DNA from: an uncultured Pseudomonadota bacterium
GTDB lineage: Bacteria > Myxococcota > UBA796
Length of the DNA: 12,453 nucleotides
Assembly: GCA_913040875.1 (NCBI GenBank)
Contig: CAJWHX010000060.1
Span: 1 to 12,453 of the forward strand
Direction of reading: 5' to 3'
This document shows, one piece after another, positions 1 to 5,902 of the stretch; positions within the stretch are counted from its first letter, which is position 1, and the number at the start of each line of letters is the position of its first letter. The notes beneath the pieces are model-generated. The model made no database searches and was not told where the DNA came from. It was given only the letters and a program-made list of their open reading frames with translations. The position numbers and the translations under genes were made by a program.

Positions 1-137
1 GTTGTGGTGCCAGGGTTCGCGGATTGACTGCGAAGTGCGAGTGCTTCTTGTTTCATTTTCTCGTAGTCTTGCTCGTTAATGAAACCTTCATCCAACAGTT
101 CTTTCGCTTCTTTCAGCATTGCACGCCAGTTAGACAT
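1..137 (-). CDS. Partial protein with SHOCT-like N-terminus (runs off left edge)
   Basis: Only the first 45 codons lie in the window. The ATG at 137-135 is preceded on the minus strand by a GGAG ribosome-binding site about 8 nt away. The peptide begins MSNWRAMLKEAKELLDEGF and continues with INEQDYEKMKQEALALR. The pattern L-x(3)-K-x-L-x-D/E-x-G-hydrophobic-I-x-E-x-[DE]-[YF]-E-x-x-K is that of short helical-hairpin SHOCT-type domains. These are usually appended to a larger domain and are thought to mediate oligomerisation or interaction. The part that would reveal the function is outside the window. There is no signal peptide, so a cytoplasmic protein is likely. The gene is divergent from the AbiE operon, with about 130 bp between them. 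Confidence 0.7.
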   Translation of the reverse strand, partial: MSNWRAMLKEAKELLDEGFINEQDYEKMKQEALALRSQSANPGTT

Positions 138-207
138 TACACTTTCTCCATACCAGTGAAATCTAGGTAGAAGGTAACCACATTTATACTCAAAATCACA
201 ATCCCTG

Positions 208-236
208 TTGTCATTCCAGCAATATTCAGACATAAT
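208..236 (+). promoter_or_regulatory. Probable sigma70-type promoter of the AbiE operon
   Basis: A -35-like TTGTCA (208-213, 5/6 to TTGACA) and a -10-like CATAAT (231-236, 5/6 to TATAAT) are separated by exactly 17 bp. Transcription would start near 243, about 27 nt before the ATG at 270. An AGGAT ribosome-binding site lies at 261-265. A second TTGACA at 248-253 is too close to the start codon to serve this gene. AbiEi antitoxins are known to repress their own promoter through inverted repeats. I could not identify convincing repeats here. Confidence 0.6.
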
Positions 237-269
237 ATATATACTTATTGACAAAACTATAGGATTTGT

Positions 270-866
270 ATGAATCAATATGAGGCCATACACCGTATAC
301 GCGCTTCAAAACCGACCCTGCGCATGAAAGAGATACTCGATCTTGGAATCACACGATACATGCTCTATACCCTTAGAGATGCAGGGCTACTTGAGCAGAT
401 TGGTCGAGGGATGTATCGTCTCACTGAACACCCATCTCTTCAATATCCAGACTTGGTGACCGTAGCCATCCGTCACCCTCAATCGGTTGTTTGTCTTATC
501 TCTGCACTGTCCTTTCATGGACTCACTACACAAATCCCTCATGATGTATCGATCGCCATTGCAGAAGGTGGGTATGCTCCACAGCTTGACTTCCCGCCCA
601 TCCAAGTGTATCGTTTCTCCCGAAGCACACATCAAGCAGGTATTGAACAGCATAGTTTAGATGGTGTGCCAGTACGCATCTACAGCCCTGAGAAAACCAT
701 CGCCGACTGCTTCAAGTTTCGCAATCAACTCGGTATGGATATTGTACTGGAGGCGCTCAAAATGTACCGAGAGACCACCAGATTCAATCATCGAACGGTT
801 CTAGAGTTTTCGACACTCTGTAGGGTACAGAACATCATTCGACCCTATTTGGAAGTCCTGATATGA
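270..866 (+). CDS. abiEi: AbiEi-type antitoxin / transcriptional regulator (type IV TA system)
   Basis: This 198-residue protein has an N-terminal winged helix-turn-helix (about residues 1-60, ending in the wing IGRGMYRL). A C-terminal region carries the family signature SPEKTIADCFKFRNQLGMD followed by a helix with VLEALKMY. Both are typical of AbiEi proteins, which act as DNA-binding autorepressors and antitoxins for the AbiEii nucleotidyltransferase. They neutralise it without stable binding (type IV, established for Streptococcus AbiE). The length is usual for the short AbiEi forms. The start at ATG 270 has an AGGAT ribosome-binding site and follows a good promoter. The stop overlaps the start of the next gene in ATGA, so the two are translationally coupled. 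It reads as intact. Confidence 0.9.
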   Translation: MNQYEAIHRIRASKPTLRMKEILDLGITRYMLYTLRDAGLLEQIGRGMYRLTEHPSLQYPDLVTVAIRHPQSVVCLISALSFHGLTTQIPHDVSIAIAEGGYAPQLDFPPIQVYRFSRSTHQAGIEQHSLDGVPVRIYSPEKTIADCFKFRNQLGMDIVLEALKMYRETTRFNHRTVLEFSTLCRVQNIIRPYLEVLI

Positions 867-1768
867 GCCCCACCAAAAACATGGCTGCCTCCGTGAAGCA
901 AAAGTTGCTCAATCAAGCCAAAGCAACCAAACGCCCCTTCCAAGAATTGCTTCAGTACTATGCGATGGAACGGTTTCTCTACCGACTGTCCCAAAGTCAA
1001 CATCGAGAGCGCTACATCTTAAAAGGCGCACTGATGCTGAGAGCTTGGAGCCACCCATTATCGATGTCGAGACCCACGATGGACATTGACATGCTGGCGA
1101 TGACAGCCAATACAGAAGAGAATATACATACACAGACCTTGGATATCATCCAAACACCCGTTGTGGATGATGGACTGCAGTTTCAAACCAGCACGATTAA
1201 AATTAGTCGGATTACAGAAGGCGCTTCGTATGAGGGTATTCGAGTTCGATTTATTGGTCTGCTAGAACGGACGCAGGTACCCATGCAGCTCGACATCGGA
1301 TTTGGGGACAAAGTTCATCCAAGTCCTCAGCAGAAGGAACTCCCAACCATATTGAACCAGCCACCACCGAACCTTCTGTGTTATCCGAAGGAAAGTTCGA
1401 TAGCCGAAAAGTTCCAGGTCATGGTACAGCTCGGTCATTTAAACAGTCGCATGAAGGACTTTTACGACATTTGGACATTGTCTCAGCAGTTTGCATTCGA
1501 CTTCGACACACTCCAAGAAGCCATTCGGCAAACCTTTACAGAGAGACAGTGTGAACTGAGCGAGCCGATAGATGCCTTTACAGATGCGTTCATCGAGGCC
1601 CAACAAACCATGTGGAACGCATTTCGAAGACGCATGAAACAGGACCAAATCCCCGAAGATTTTCGCATCATCAATCAAGATCTACAAGCGTTTCTATTGC
1701 CGGTTGTGCACCAGCCCTCTAGAACTATGCGCTGGACACCAGATAGCGGTTGGTACGAAAAACCTTAG
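863..1768 (+). CDS. abiEii: AbiEii-type nucleotidyltransferase toxin
   Basis: This is a 301-residue nucleotidyltransferase-fold toxin, normal length for the family. Visible motifs are LKGALML (52-58, motif I, where many relatives have LKGGT), the metal-binding DID at 74-76 after RPTM, a further acidic LDIGFGD (143-149), EKF (182-184), and the late motif SRMKDFYDIW (195-204) with K198 and D199. All are characteristic of AbiEii/AbiGII/MenT proteins. These are GTP- or NTP-binding transferases that arrest growth; some modify tRNA 3' ends. With AbiEi it would form a complete abortive-infection or addiction module. The start codon overlaps the antitoxin stop by 4 bp. No frameshift or loss of acidic residues is seen, so it is probably active. 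Its targets are not known from the sequence. Confidence 0.9.
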   Translation: MSPTKNMAASVKQKLLNQAKATKRPFQELLQYYAMERFLYRLSQSQHRERYILKGALMLRAWSHPLSMSRPTMDIDMLAMTANTEENIHTQTLDIIQTPVVDDGLQFQTSTIKISRITEGASYEGIRVRFIGLLERTQVPMQLDIGFGDKVHPSPQQKELPTILNQPPPNLLCYPKESSIAEKFQVMVQLGHLNSRMKDFYDIWTLSQQFAFDFDTLQEAIRQTFTERQCELSEPIDAFTDAFIEAQQTMWNAFRRRMKQDQIPEDFRIINQDLQAFLLPVVHQPSRTMRWTPDSGWYEKP

Positions 1769-1839
1769 GTCATGGAGTATTTCAACGGCGACTTACACTG
1801 AATGGGAACTTCAACTGGTTGTCAGACAAACACACTCTC

Positions 1840-2140
1840 GTAACAGGTACCCCCGTTCCGAACATTTTACGGTACACGATCCGCACATTTTCCCGTACCG
1901 TGTACCGGAGCGCGTAGGAAGCACACGCAACAATCCCCCGAGCCGTGACACGGCACAGCACGTACCGCACCCGTAACAGAAACCCCGATCCGAGCATTTT
2001 ACGGTACACGATCCGCACATTTCCCCGTGAACGGTCCACACATTTTCCCTGTACGTGTACCGGAACGCGTACGGAACACACACGGAACACGTACCGGAAC
2101 ACGTACAGGGAACATCCTCGGAACAGGAACCCCGATCCGG
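1840..2140. repeat. Degenerate GTAC/CGGAAC direct-repeat block
   Basis: A 28-bp stretch at 1863-1890 is repeated exactly at 1995-2022, a period of 132 bp. Similarity continues on the left flank (GTAACAG followed by CCCCG-TCCG, from 1840 and 1973). The right half of the first copy (1884-1919) recurs at about 2038-2074, and the left half recurs at about 2120-2140. Between 2058 and 2102 are short tandem units of 11-12 bp of the form ACGGAACAC or ACCGGAACACGT. The structure is a nested, decayed tandem array, more GC-rich than the flanking genes. It does not look like a CRISPR: spacing is irregular and the units are imperfect. Confidence 0.75.
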
Positions 2141-2215
2141 AACCGTATACATCCGCCGCAACGCTATCGCGGTACAGAATGTGTCAGACTCCGTACCCAC
2201 ACCCTACACCATCGT

Positions 2216-2296
2216 GATTTTCGGAGGCTGGTTCGTCCGCGCCGTCTCACCCTACTTCGTGTGTGGACGTGCTGTTCGGACCAGCCCCCGAAAATC
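2216..2296. repeat. Inverted repeat with 20-bp arms (hairpin/cruciform)
   Basis: Left arm 2216-2235 starts GATTTTCGG. Right arm 2277-2296 ends CCCCCGAAAATC. They pair at 18 of 20 positions, and one of the two mismatches becomes a G-U wobble in RNA. The loop is about 41 nt. There is no T tract behind it, so an intrinsic terminator is unlikely. It could be a folded DNA element, a remnant of a miniature element, or an RNA hairpin. It lies about 330 bp beyond the end of the FGE gene. Confidence 0.6.
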
Positions 2297-2622
2297 AAAG
2301 AGTGAGCCGCCTGTTTTGCCTGTCTGATACTCGAAATACCGATCGCTACGATGAAACCCAAACAGTCCCTGAGCGCCGATGTAGTAAGCCACCAACCATT
2401 CACAATACACTCCAGCACAATCCCCTACGAAGCACCATTCTTCGGCACTCCAAACTGAGCCACGGTTTTCCCGCCATCACCCTGTCGTACACGCTACTTC
2501 GTCGTGTCCGCCTGTGTGATGCGTCGTGAAAACCTGCTTTCTTGGGGGTAAAGGGGTAAGACTGGCTTGTTACCGTAAATGAGTTCGCTACGATACTTAT
2601 TTTTTCGGCATTCGCAAGGGGT

Positions 2623-3729
2623 TTAGGGGTTCCTCGAGAGACGAAAACCCAAGTAGTCGCAGCGGCACGTGGGGACTTCGTCGCGGCGGACCGACACGCG
2701 AGTGCCCCTAGCGAGGTTGCACCAGCCACCACCACGGCCCACACGGAACGGGCCACTGTCCAGACCCGTAGGGTCCGTCTGAACACCACTGCTATAGCCA
2801 CCTTTTATATCCCAGACCCACTCCCAAACATTTCCACTCATATCGTAAAGTCCAAATCCATTGGGCTTCTTTTGACCAACTGGATGTGTCTTGCGTCCAC
2901 TATTTTTCGTATACCAAGCCACTGCATTAACGTACTGTGTGCTTCCTGCGTATTTGAAACGCTGACCAGAACGAGCACTGTACTCCCACTCTGCCTCTGT
3001 TGGCAGTCGGTATCCTTTCGCATCCCAGTTACACCTCACATTCTTACCGTTGATGGTATAAGCAGGCGTTAAACCTTCTCGCTTTGATAGCTTGTTGCAG
3101 AAATCCACTACATCAACCCAACTCACACACTCCACTGGTCGATTCGCACCTTTAAACCAACTCGGATTTGAGCCCATCACACTTTCCCACAATGCCTGAG
3201 TCACTGCATATTTGCCAATCAAGAAATCTCGGGTCAATGTCACCTTATGGCGAGGCTTTTCAGAATCATAGGCATCCTCATCATCCTCCAGAGCACCCAT
3301 CATAAAGTCACCCGCAGACACTCGTACCATTTCCTTTGCCATTCGAACACAAAAGTCTTTCTCACTCTCCGACAAATCCTCGATAGCCACATCTCCCAAT
3401 GCTCGAAACGCCATCGACTCAAACGCACCACTCTCGTACAATGACTGCCACACCGACTCATCTTTCACAGATTCTACCAACACCCGTTCAGCAGACAACG
3501 GGGCACTAAATTTGTCAGCATCCCGTAGGACCACCGACTCTCCATCCAGCTTCAAATATCGGCACAGATACTCGGGTGCTAAGGTCGTCATCAGCGTCAG
3601 ACCGTTTCGGATGTTCTCAATGTCGTCGCTGAATACCAACTTGTCTATCTTTTCGAGTTGGTCATCCGGAAATGTACCGTTGTTGTATTGGGTTTCAATA
3701 GCTTTCCACAAACTTTGGATGGTACTCAT
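2623..3729 (-). CDS. FGE-sulfatase (C-type lectin fold) protein with DGR-like variable C-terminus
   Basis: This 368-residue cytoplasmic protein has no signal peptide. Residues 1-125 form an acidic helical N-terminal region of unknown role. Residues about 133-366 are an FGE-sulfatase domain: MVRVSAGDFMMG (134-145), PVECVSWVDVVDFCNKLS (198-215), YRLPTEAEWEYSARSG (240-255), NGFGLYDMSGNVWEW (290-304), RVGRGGGW (329-336) and the closing LGFRL (360-364). Catalytic FGE enzymes use a cysteine pair near this point. Here C337 has no partner five residues on, so sulfatase-activating catalysis is doubtful and a binding or display role is more likely. The segment C337-Y359 is GC-rich and dominated by codons ending in C, as in variable regions of diversity-generating retroelements. 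The ATG at 3729 has GGAG about 7 nt upstream. A TTG at 3744 in frame is less likely. Confidence 0.85.
   Translation of the reverse strand: MSTIQSLWKAIETQYNNGTFPDDQLEKIDKLVFSDDIENIRNGLTLMTTLAPEYLCRYLKLDGESVVLRDADKFSAPLSAERVLVESVKDESVWQSLYESGAFESMAFRALGDVAIEDLSESEKDFCVRMAKEMVRVSAGDFMMGALEDDEDAYDSEKPRHKVTLTRDFLIGKYAVTQALWESVMGSNPSWFKGANRPVECVSWVDVVDFCNKLSKREGLTPAYTINGKNVRCNWDAKGYRLPTEAEWEYSARSGQRFKYAGSTQYVNAVAWYTKNSGRKTHPVGQKKPNGFGLYDMSGNVWEWVWDIKGGYSSGVQTDPTGLDSGPFRVGRGGGWCNLARGTRVSVRRDEVPTCRCDYLGFRLSRNP
2640..2724 (-). other. Candidate DGR variable region in the FGE-domain C-terminus
   Basis: From residue 337 to 359, 16 of 23 codons end in C (TGC, CTC, GGC, GTC, CGC, GAC, TAC and one unmutated AAC). 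In the preceding 21 codons only 6 do. DGR reverse transcriptases mutate adenines of template AAC/AAY codons, giving NNC/NNY at ligand-facing positions of C-type lectin folds. The window shows that pattern between the invariant GGGW and LGFRL, the usual boundaries in FGE-fold targets. The stretch over the stop codon (about 2623-2652) would be the initiation-of-homing region. No template repeat or reverse transcriptase is seen in the window, so this is a candidate. Confidence 0.55.
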
Positions 3730-3764
3730 ACACTCTCCAATCAAGATTCAATCTTCGATACATC

Positions 3765-3794
3765 TTTGATATCACAAACCAACCAATTCAACCA
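3765..3794 (-). promoter_or_regulatory. Shared upstream element, copy 1 (upstream of FGE gene)
   Basis: On the plus strand the element reads TTTGATATCACAAA, a short spacer with CAACC, then AATTCAACCA. A close copy lies at 4289-4322. Copy 1 sits 36-65 bp before the FGE start codon on the transcribed strand. This is promoter distance, and the core TTTG-6 bp-CAAA is a partial palindrome. It may be a common promoter or operator. No consensus -35/-10 pair with good spacing is evident. Confidence 0.45.
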
Positions 3795-3835
3795 TCCAAA
3801 CCTCAAGGATCCACCATAACTCACAACAGCTGTTC

Positions 3836-4260
3836 CTAAGCACCCAAAAAATCAAGGAGCGCTCTCGAAAATTCTCTGAGTTGTTCAAGATCATTGTTCG
3901 ATGCTTCACCAGCCGCAATGATATCTCCGACCACTGTTTTCTTCTGATCTTGACTCAACGTAGAGCGCAAATGCGAACAAGCTATTTCCACCAAAAACCA
4001 CAACGCCTCATTTACATCTTCAGGATTGTCGACCTGTTCAACAAATAATTTCGTGACCGTTTTGACAAGAACAATATCTTGTTGGACCTTTGCTTGGTTT
4101 GAATCGCTAAGAAGATTCTGCGAAACCTTTTCTATAGCAGACCCCTCCAAAAAAGGGTAGCGAAATTGAGCTGAAGCAAGGCAATAAAGGTCTGATCATC
4201 AAATCCCATGGTTTTAAACTTATTGATGAAAGTCGGGATATTTTTTGTCTCGTTTTGCAT
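3836..4260 (-). pseudogene. Small unknown gene, apparently frameshifted
   Basis: A good start exists at ATG 4260-4258, with AGGAG about 8 nt upstream. This frame gives only 42 residues (MQNETKNIPTFINKF onward) before TAG at 4134-4132. An overlapping frame continues from about 4150 to the stop at 3836, giving roughly 104 more residues (EGSAIEKVSQNLLSDSNQA onward), helical and acidic. It has no start codon of its own except a TTG without a ribosome-binding site. The two frames meet at a run of six A on the plus strand (4149-4154). One extra base there would fuse them into a protein of about 141 residues. I see no known domain. Alternatives are a sequencing error in the homopolymer, or slippage-based expression. 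Confidence 0.6.
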
Positions 4261-4288
4261 GGGTTCTCCTCAGTCATGTTCTACGCAT

Positions 4289-4322
4289 TTTGATATCACA
4301 AAGCAACCGCCAAATTCAACCA
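4289..4322 (-). promoter_or_regulatory. Shared upstream element, copy 2 (upstream of frameshifted gene)
   Basis: The plus strand carries TTTGATATCACAAA (4289-4302) followed by GCAACC and AATTCAACCA (4313-4322). It matches copy 1 at 3765-3794 apart from a few inserted bases in the middle. It lies 29-62 bp before the ATG at 4260, nearly the same distance as copy 1 from the FGE start. The shared position suggests common regulation of the two genes. Confidence 0.45.
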
Positions 4323-5005
4323 ACATTCAGTCATGTTGAATCGAGAGTGTTTCACTTACAGGTCATGATCAAATGAGTATGAGCGTTGGAAAACGACTCA
4401 CAAAGTCTCCATACCACAAAGGCTGAATCTATAGTTGCATTCTTCGACTGACTGCGTGTATACATTCTCGTGTACGGCTGTACACTTCGACTACACTCAC
4501 TTTGTCACTCTATGAATCCAACCGATATCTTCTAGCCGACAACGGAGTTGCTATAAACAATTATACGTTCACCAATCAAACACCTACATCAACCCAACAA
4601 CCAACTGACCAACACCCAAGCCACCAAACAAACCCATCCCCAACCCCAAACCAACGCCTAATTCAACCAGCCCTCAAACAGCTGGCCAACACCCACGTCA
4701 CCAAAAACAGCCCCAAACCAACTGCTACATCAAACAGCCCACGAATCACAAACCAACATCCAAATCACCAAACAAACCCATCCCTCAATCGAAAAGTCAC
4801 CAATCACCGAGTCAACAACCAAGTCCTCCTAAAGTCTCCAACCACTTCCCTGTTTCAAAGTTGAGAGTGGATGATGGATTCACAGGATGCCCGAAGGATA
4901 TAAAAGGTCGCTATACTCAAGTATGCGAACTTTTCTAGACAAGGGAAGCCGAAGAATACAGCACCGCACACCAACTTTTAGTAATGCAGTACCGCCAATC
5001 AACTT
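4323..5005. other. Gene-poor stretch between frameshifted gene and helicase-loader gene
   Basis: No gene is convincing here. A short perfect inverted repeat GTGTAC-ggct-GTACAC lies at 4470-4485 without a T tract. The A/C-rich repeat block occupies about 4565-4860. A tandem duplication touches the end of the minus-strand ATPase gene at 4954-5008. One plus-strand open frame of 120 codons (4502-4864) spans the A/C-rich block. Its composition, almost only Asn, Thr, Pro, Gln, Ser and His, mirrors the base bias, and it lacks a ribosome-binding site, so I do not call it. Confidence 0.55.
4565..4860. repeat. A/C-rich, G-poor low-complexity block with a 33-bp direct repeat
   Basis: The plus strand is almost devoid of G for about 300 bp, with many AAC, CCA and CAA triplets. 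A 33-bp unit at 4608-4640 recurs at 4752-4784 with 3 mismatches. Both copies share 19 identical bases, CACCAAACAAACCCATCCC (4622-4640 and 4766-4784). The period of 144 bp keeps the reading frame, and the copies would encode QHPSHQTNPS and QHPNHQTNPS. The strand asymmetry is extreme compared with neighbouring genes. It could be decayed coding sequence or a structural low-complexity spacer. Confidence 0.65.
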
Positions 5006-5008
5006 TTA
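4954..5008. repeat. Imperfect 28-bp tandem duplication at the 3' end of the ATPase gene
   Basis: Two adjacent copies, 4954-4980 and 4981-5008, share AAT-CAG-ACCGC and end in CAACTTTTA. The TTA at the end of the second copy is the stop codon (TAA on the minus strand) of the helicase-loader gene. The duplication therefore lies immediately downstream of the coding region, with copy 2 reaching its stop codon. Confidence 0.55.
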
Positions 5009-5902
5009 CCTGAAGCGCTTGGGCCTCGGCGCCTTACTCCCCTCTGAAGCTCTTCTCGCCAGCATCGCCACGTCTTCTTCTTTGAGACCGCGGTAGTCTG
5101 CCCCGTGAACCTTGAGCGGAATGCTGATTTCCACCAGTCGAGAATAGGCTCTAGAACCGATCCGATCGCCGAGTGTTTGCTTGAACTCTTGACTCGCGAG
5201 AGCGGGTACAGGGGTTCCGGAGGGTCCCTGCCACTGATAGTTGGTGGTGCCCAAGAGCGGTTTAAGCGCATTGTACCGGCGGGAAATAATATCGTCGATG
5301 ATCGACATCTCCCACTCTGTCAGACGCCCCTTTCCAATCTCGTCAATCGCTAAAATTGGGACGGTCACCAATTCACCCAAAATCGCCTCATCGGATTTCC
5401 CTGCGCTGTAGGCAGCCCTGAGTTGTCCGAGCAATCTTGAAAACTCGACAAAACGGACCGGAATCCCATGGACAAAAATGAGGAGTTTGCAAAGTCCCAC
5501 CATCAGATGCGTTTTTCCACGGCCCACATCTCCATAGAACACGATGCCCTTGTCCTCTTTTCCAGCTGCGAAATTGTCCACCCACAGATCGGTCGTCACT
5601 TTGATTTTGATATTGGAATTGTCGATCCACTGAAAATTACTAAGGTCTTTTCCGCCGTGTCTCGCAGTGATCCCAGATCGATTGAACATCGCTATTCGAT
5701 CCGGCAATTTTTGACAGCGACAGCGACCAGAACGCATGACGCCATCAATTAACTTCCGAACCACACCATCTTCGCAACGAGGACACTCTGGTATACAGGA
5801 ACAGATCGTCGCGTGCGCATACCCTTTTTTCGGCTTGAGGGTATAGCCGTGTCCACCACACAAAGAACAACTAATATCGGGACTGGGTTCAAAGGTACTC
5901 AT
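5006..5902 (-). CDS. DnaC/DnaI/IstB-type AAA+ ATPase with N-terminal zinc cluster (probable helicase loader)
   Basis: A 298-residue protein. The N-terminal part is a cysteine-rich, probably zinc-binding region (C12, C15, C34, C36, C40, C43, C61, C63). The ATPase core has Walker A GDVGRGKTH (124-132), Walker B ILAIDEIG (183-190) and sensor-1-like GTTN (218-221). The C-terminal arginines in GDRIGSRAYSRL (245-256) match the arginine-finger region of DnaC, DnaI and IstB proteins. Zinc region plus RecA-like core resembles primosomal helicase loaders. The closest functional expectation is loading of the replicative helicase on DNA, but an IstB-like role cannot be excluded. There is no IstA transposase nearby. 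The ATG at 5902 overlaps the upstream stop in ATGA, which favours this start over an upstream in-frame one at 6004. Confidence 0.85.
   Translation of the reverse strand: MSTFEPSPDISCSLCGGHGYTLKPKKGYAHATICSCIPECPRCEDGVVRKLIDGVMRSGRCRCQKLPDRIAMFNRSGITARHGGKDLSNFQWIDNSNIKIKVTTDLWVDNFAAGKEDKGIVFYGDVGRGKTHLMVGLCKLLIFVHGIPVRFVEFSRLLGQLRAAYSAGKSDEAILGELVTVPILAIDEIGKGRLTEWEMSIIDDIISRRYNALKPLLGTTNYQWQGPSGTPVPALASQEFKQTLGDRIGSRAYSRLVEISIPLKVHGADYRGLKEEDVAMLARRASEGSKAPRPKRFR

Larger units (their letters stand above)
1769..2622. other. 854-bp gene-free stretch between AbiE operon and FGE gene
   Basis: No convincing gene is present on either strand. Open frames here are short, mutually overlapping and rich in Arg, Thr and His, as expected of GC-rich repeats. 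The first half (about 1840-2140) holds the degenerate repeat family described separately. An inverted repeat is at 2216-2296. The remainder, 2300-2622, shows no recognisable feature. The minus-strand FGE gene ends at 2623 with no clear T-rich intrinsic terminator behind it. Confidence 0.6.

Noticed and set aside
248..253. TTGACA as -35 of the AbiE operon
   Set aside because: It is only 17 bp before the start codon, so its -10 would lie inside the coding region.
1840..2140. CRISPR array
   Set aside because: Repeats are nested, imperfect and unevenly spaced, there are no uniform spacers, and no cas gene is near.
2164..2418. Minus-strand frame with GGW and LGF motifs vaguely like an FGE C-terminus (decayed variable-region copy or template repeat)
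   Set aside because: The similarity is a handful of residues, and base-level alignment to the variable region is patchy. No AAC-rich template and no matching end sequence are present.
2400..2801. Minus-strand open frame of 133 codons
   Set aside because: It is out of frame with and overlaps the FGE gene end, has no ribosome-binding site, and has an Arg/Ala/Val-rich shadow composition.
4470..4485. GTGTAC-ggct-GTACAC hairpin as terminator
   Set aside because: The stem is only 6 bp with no following T tract and no gene ending there.
4565..4860. A/C-rich block as the DGR template repeat
   Set aside because: It has many AAC triplets, but none of the sequence flanking the variable region (around GGGW or LGFRL) is found in it on either strand.
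5006..5902. IstB of an IS21-type insertion sequence
   Set aside because: No IstA transposase or terminal inverted repeats are adjacent, and the zinc-cluster N-terminus fits a primosomal loader better.
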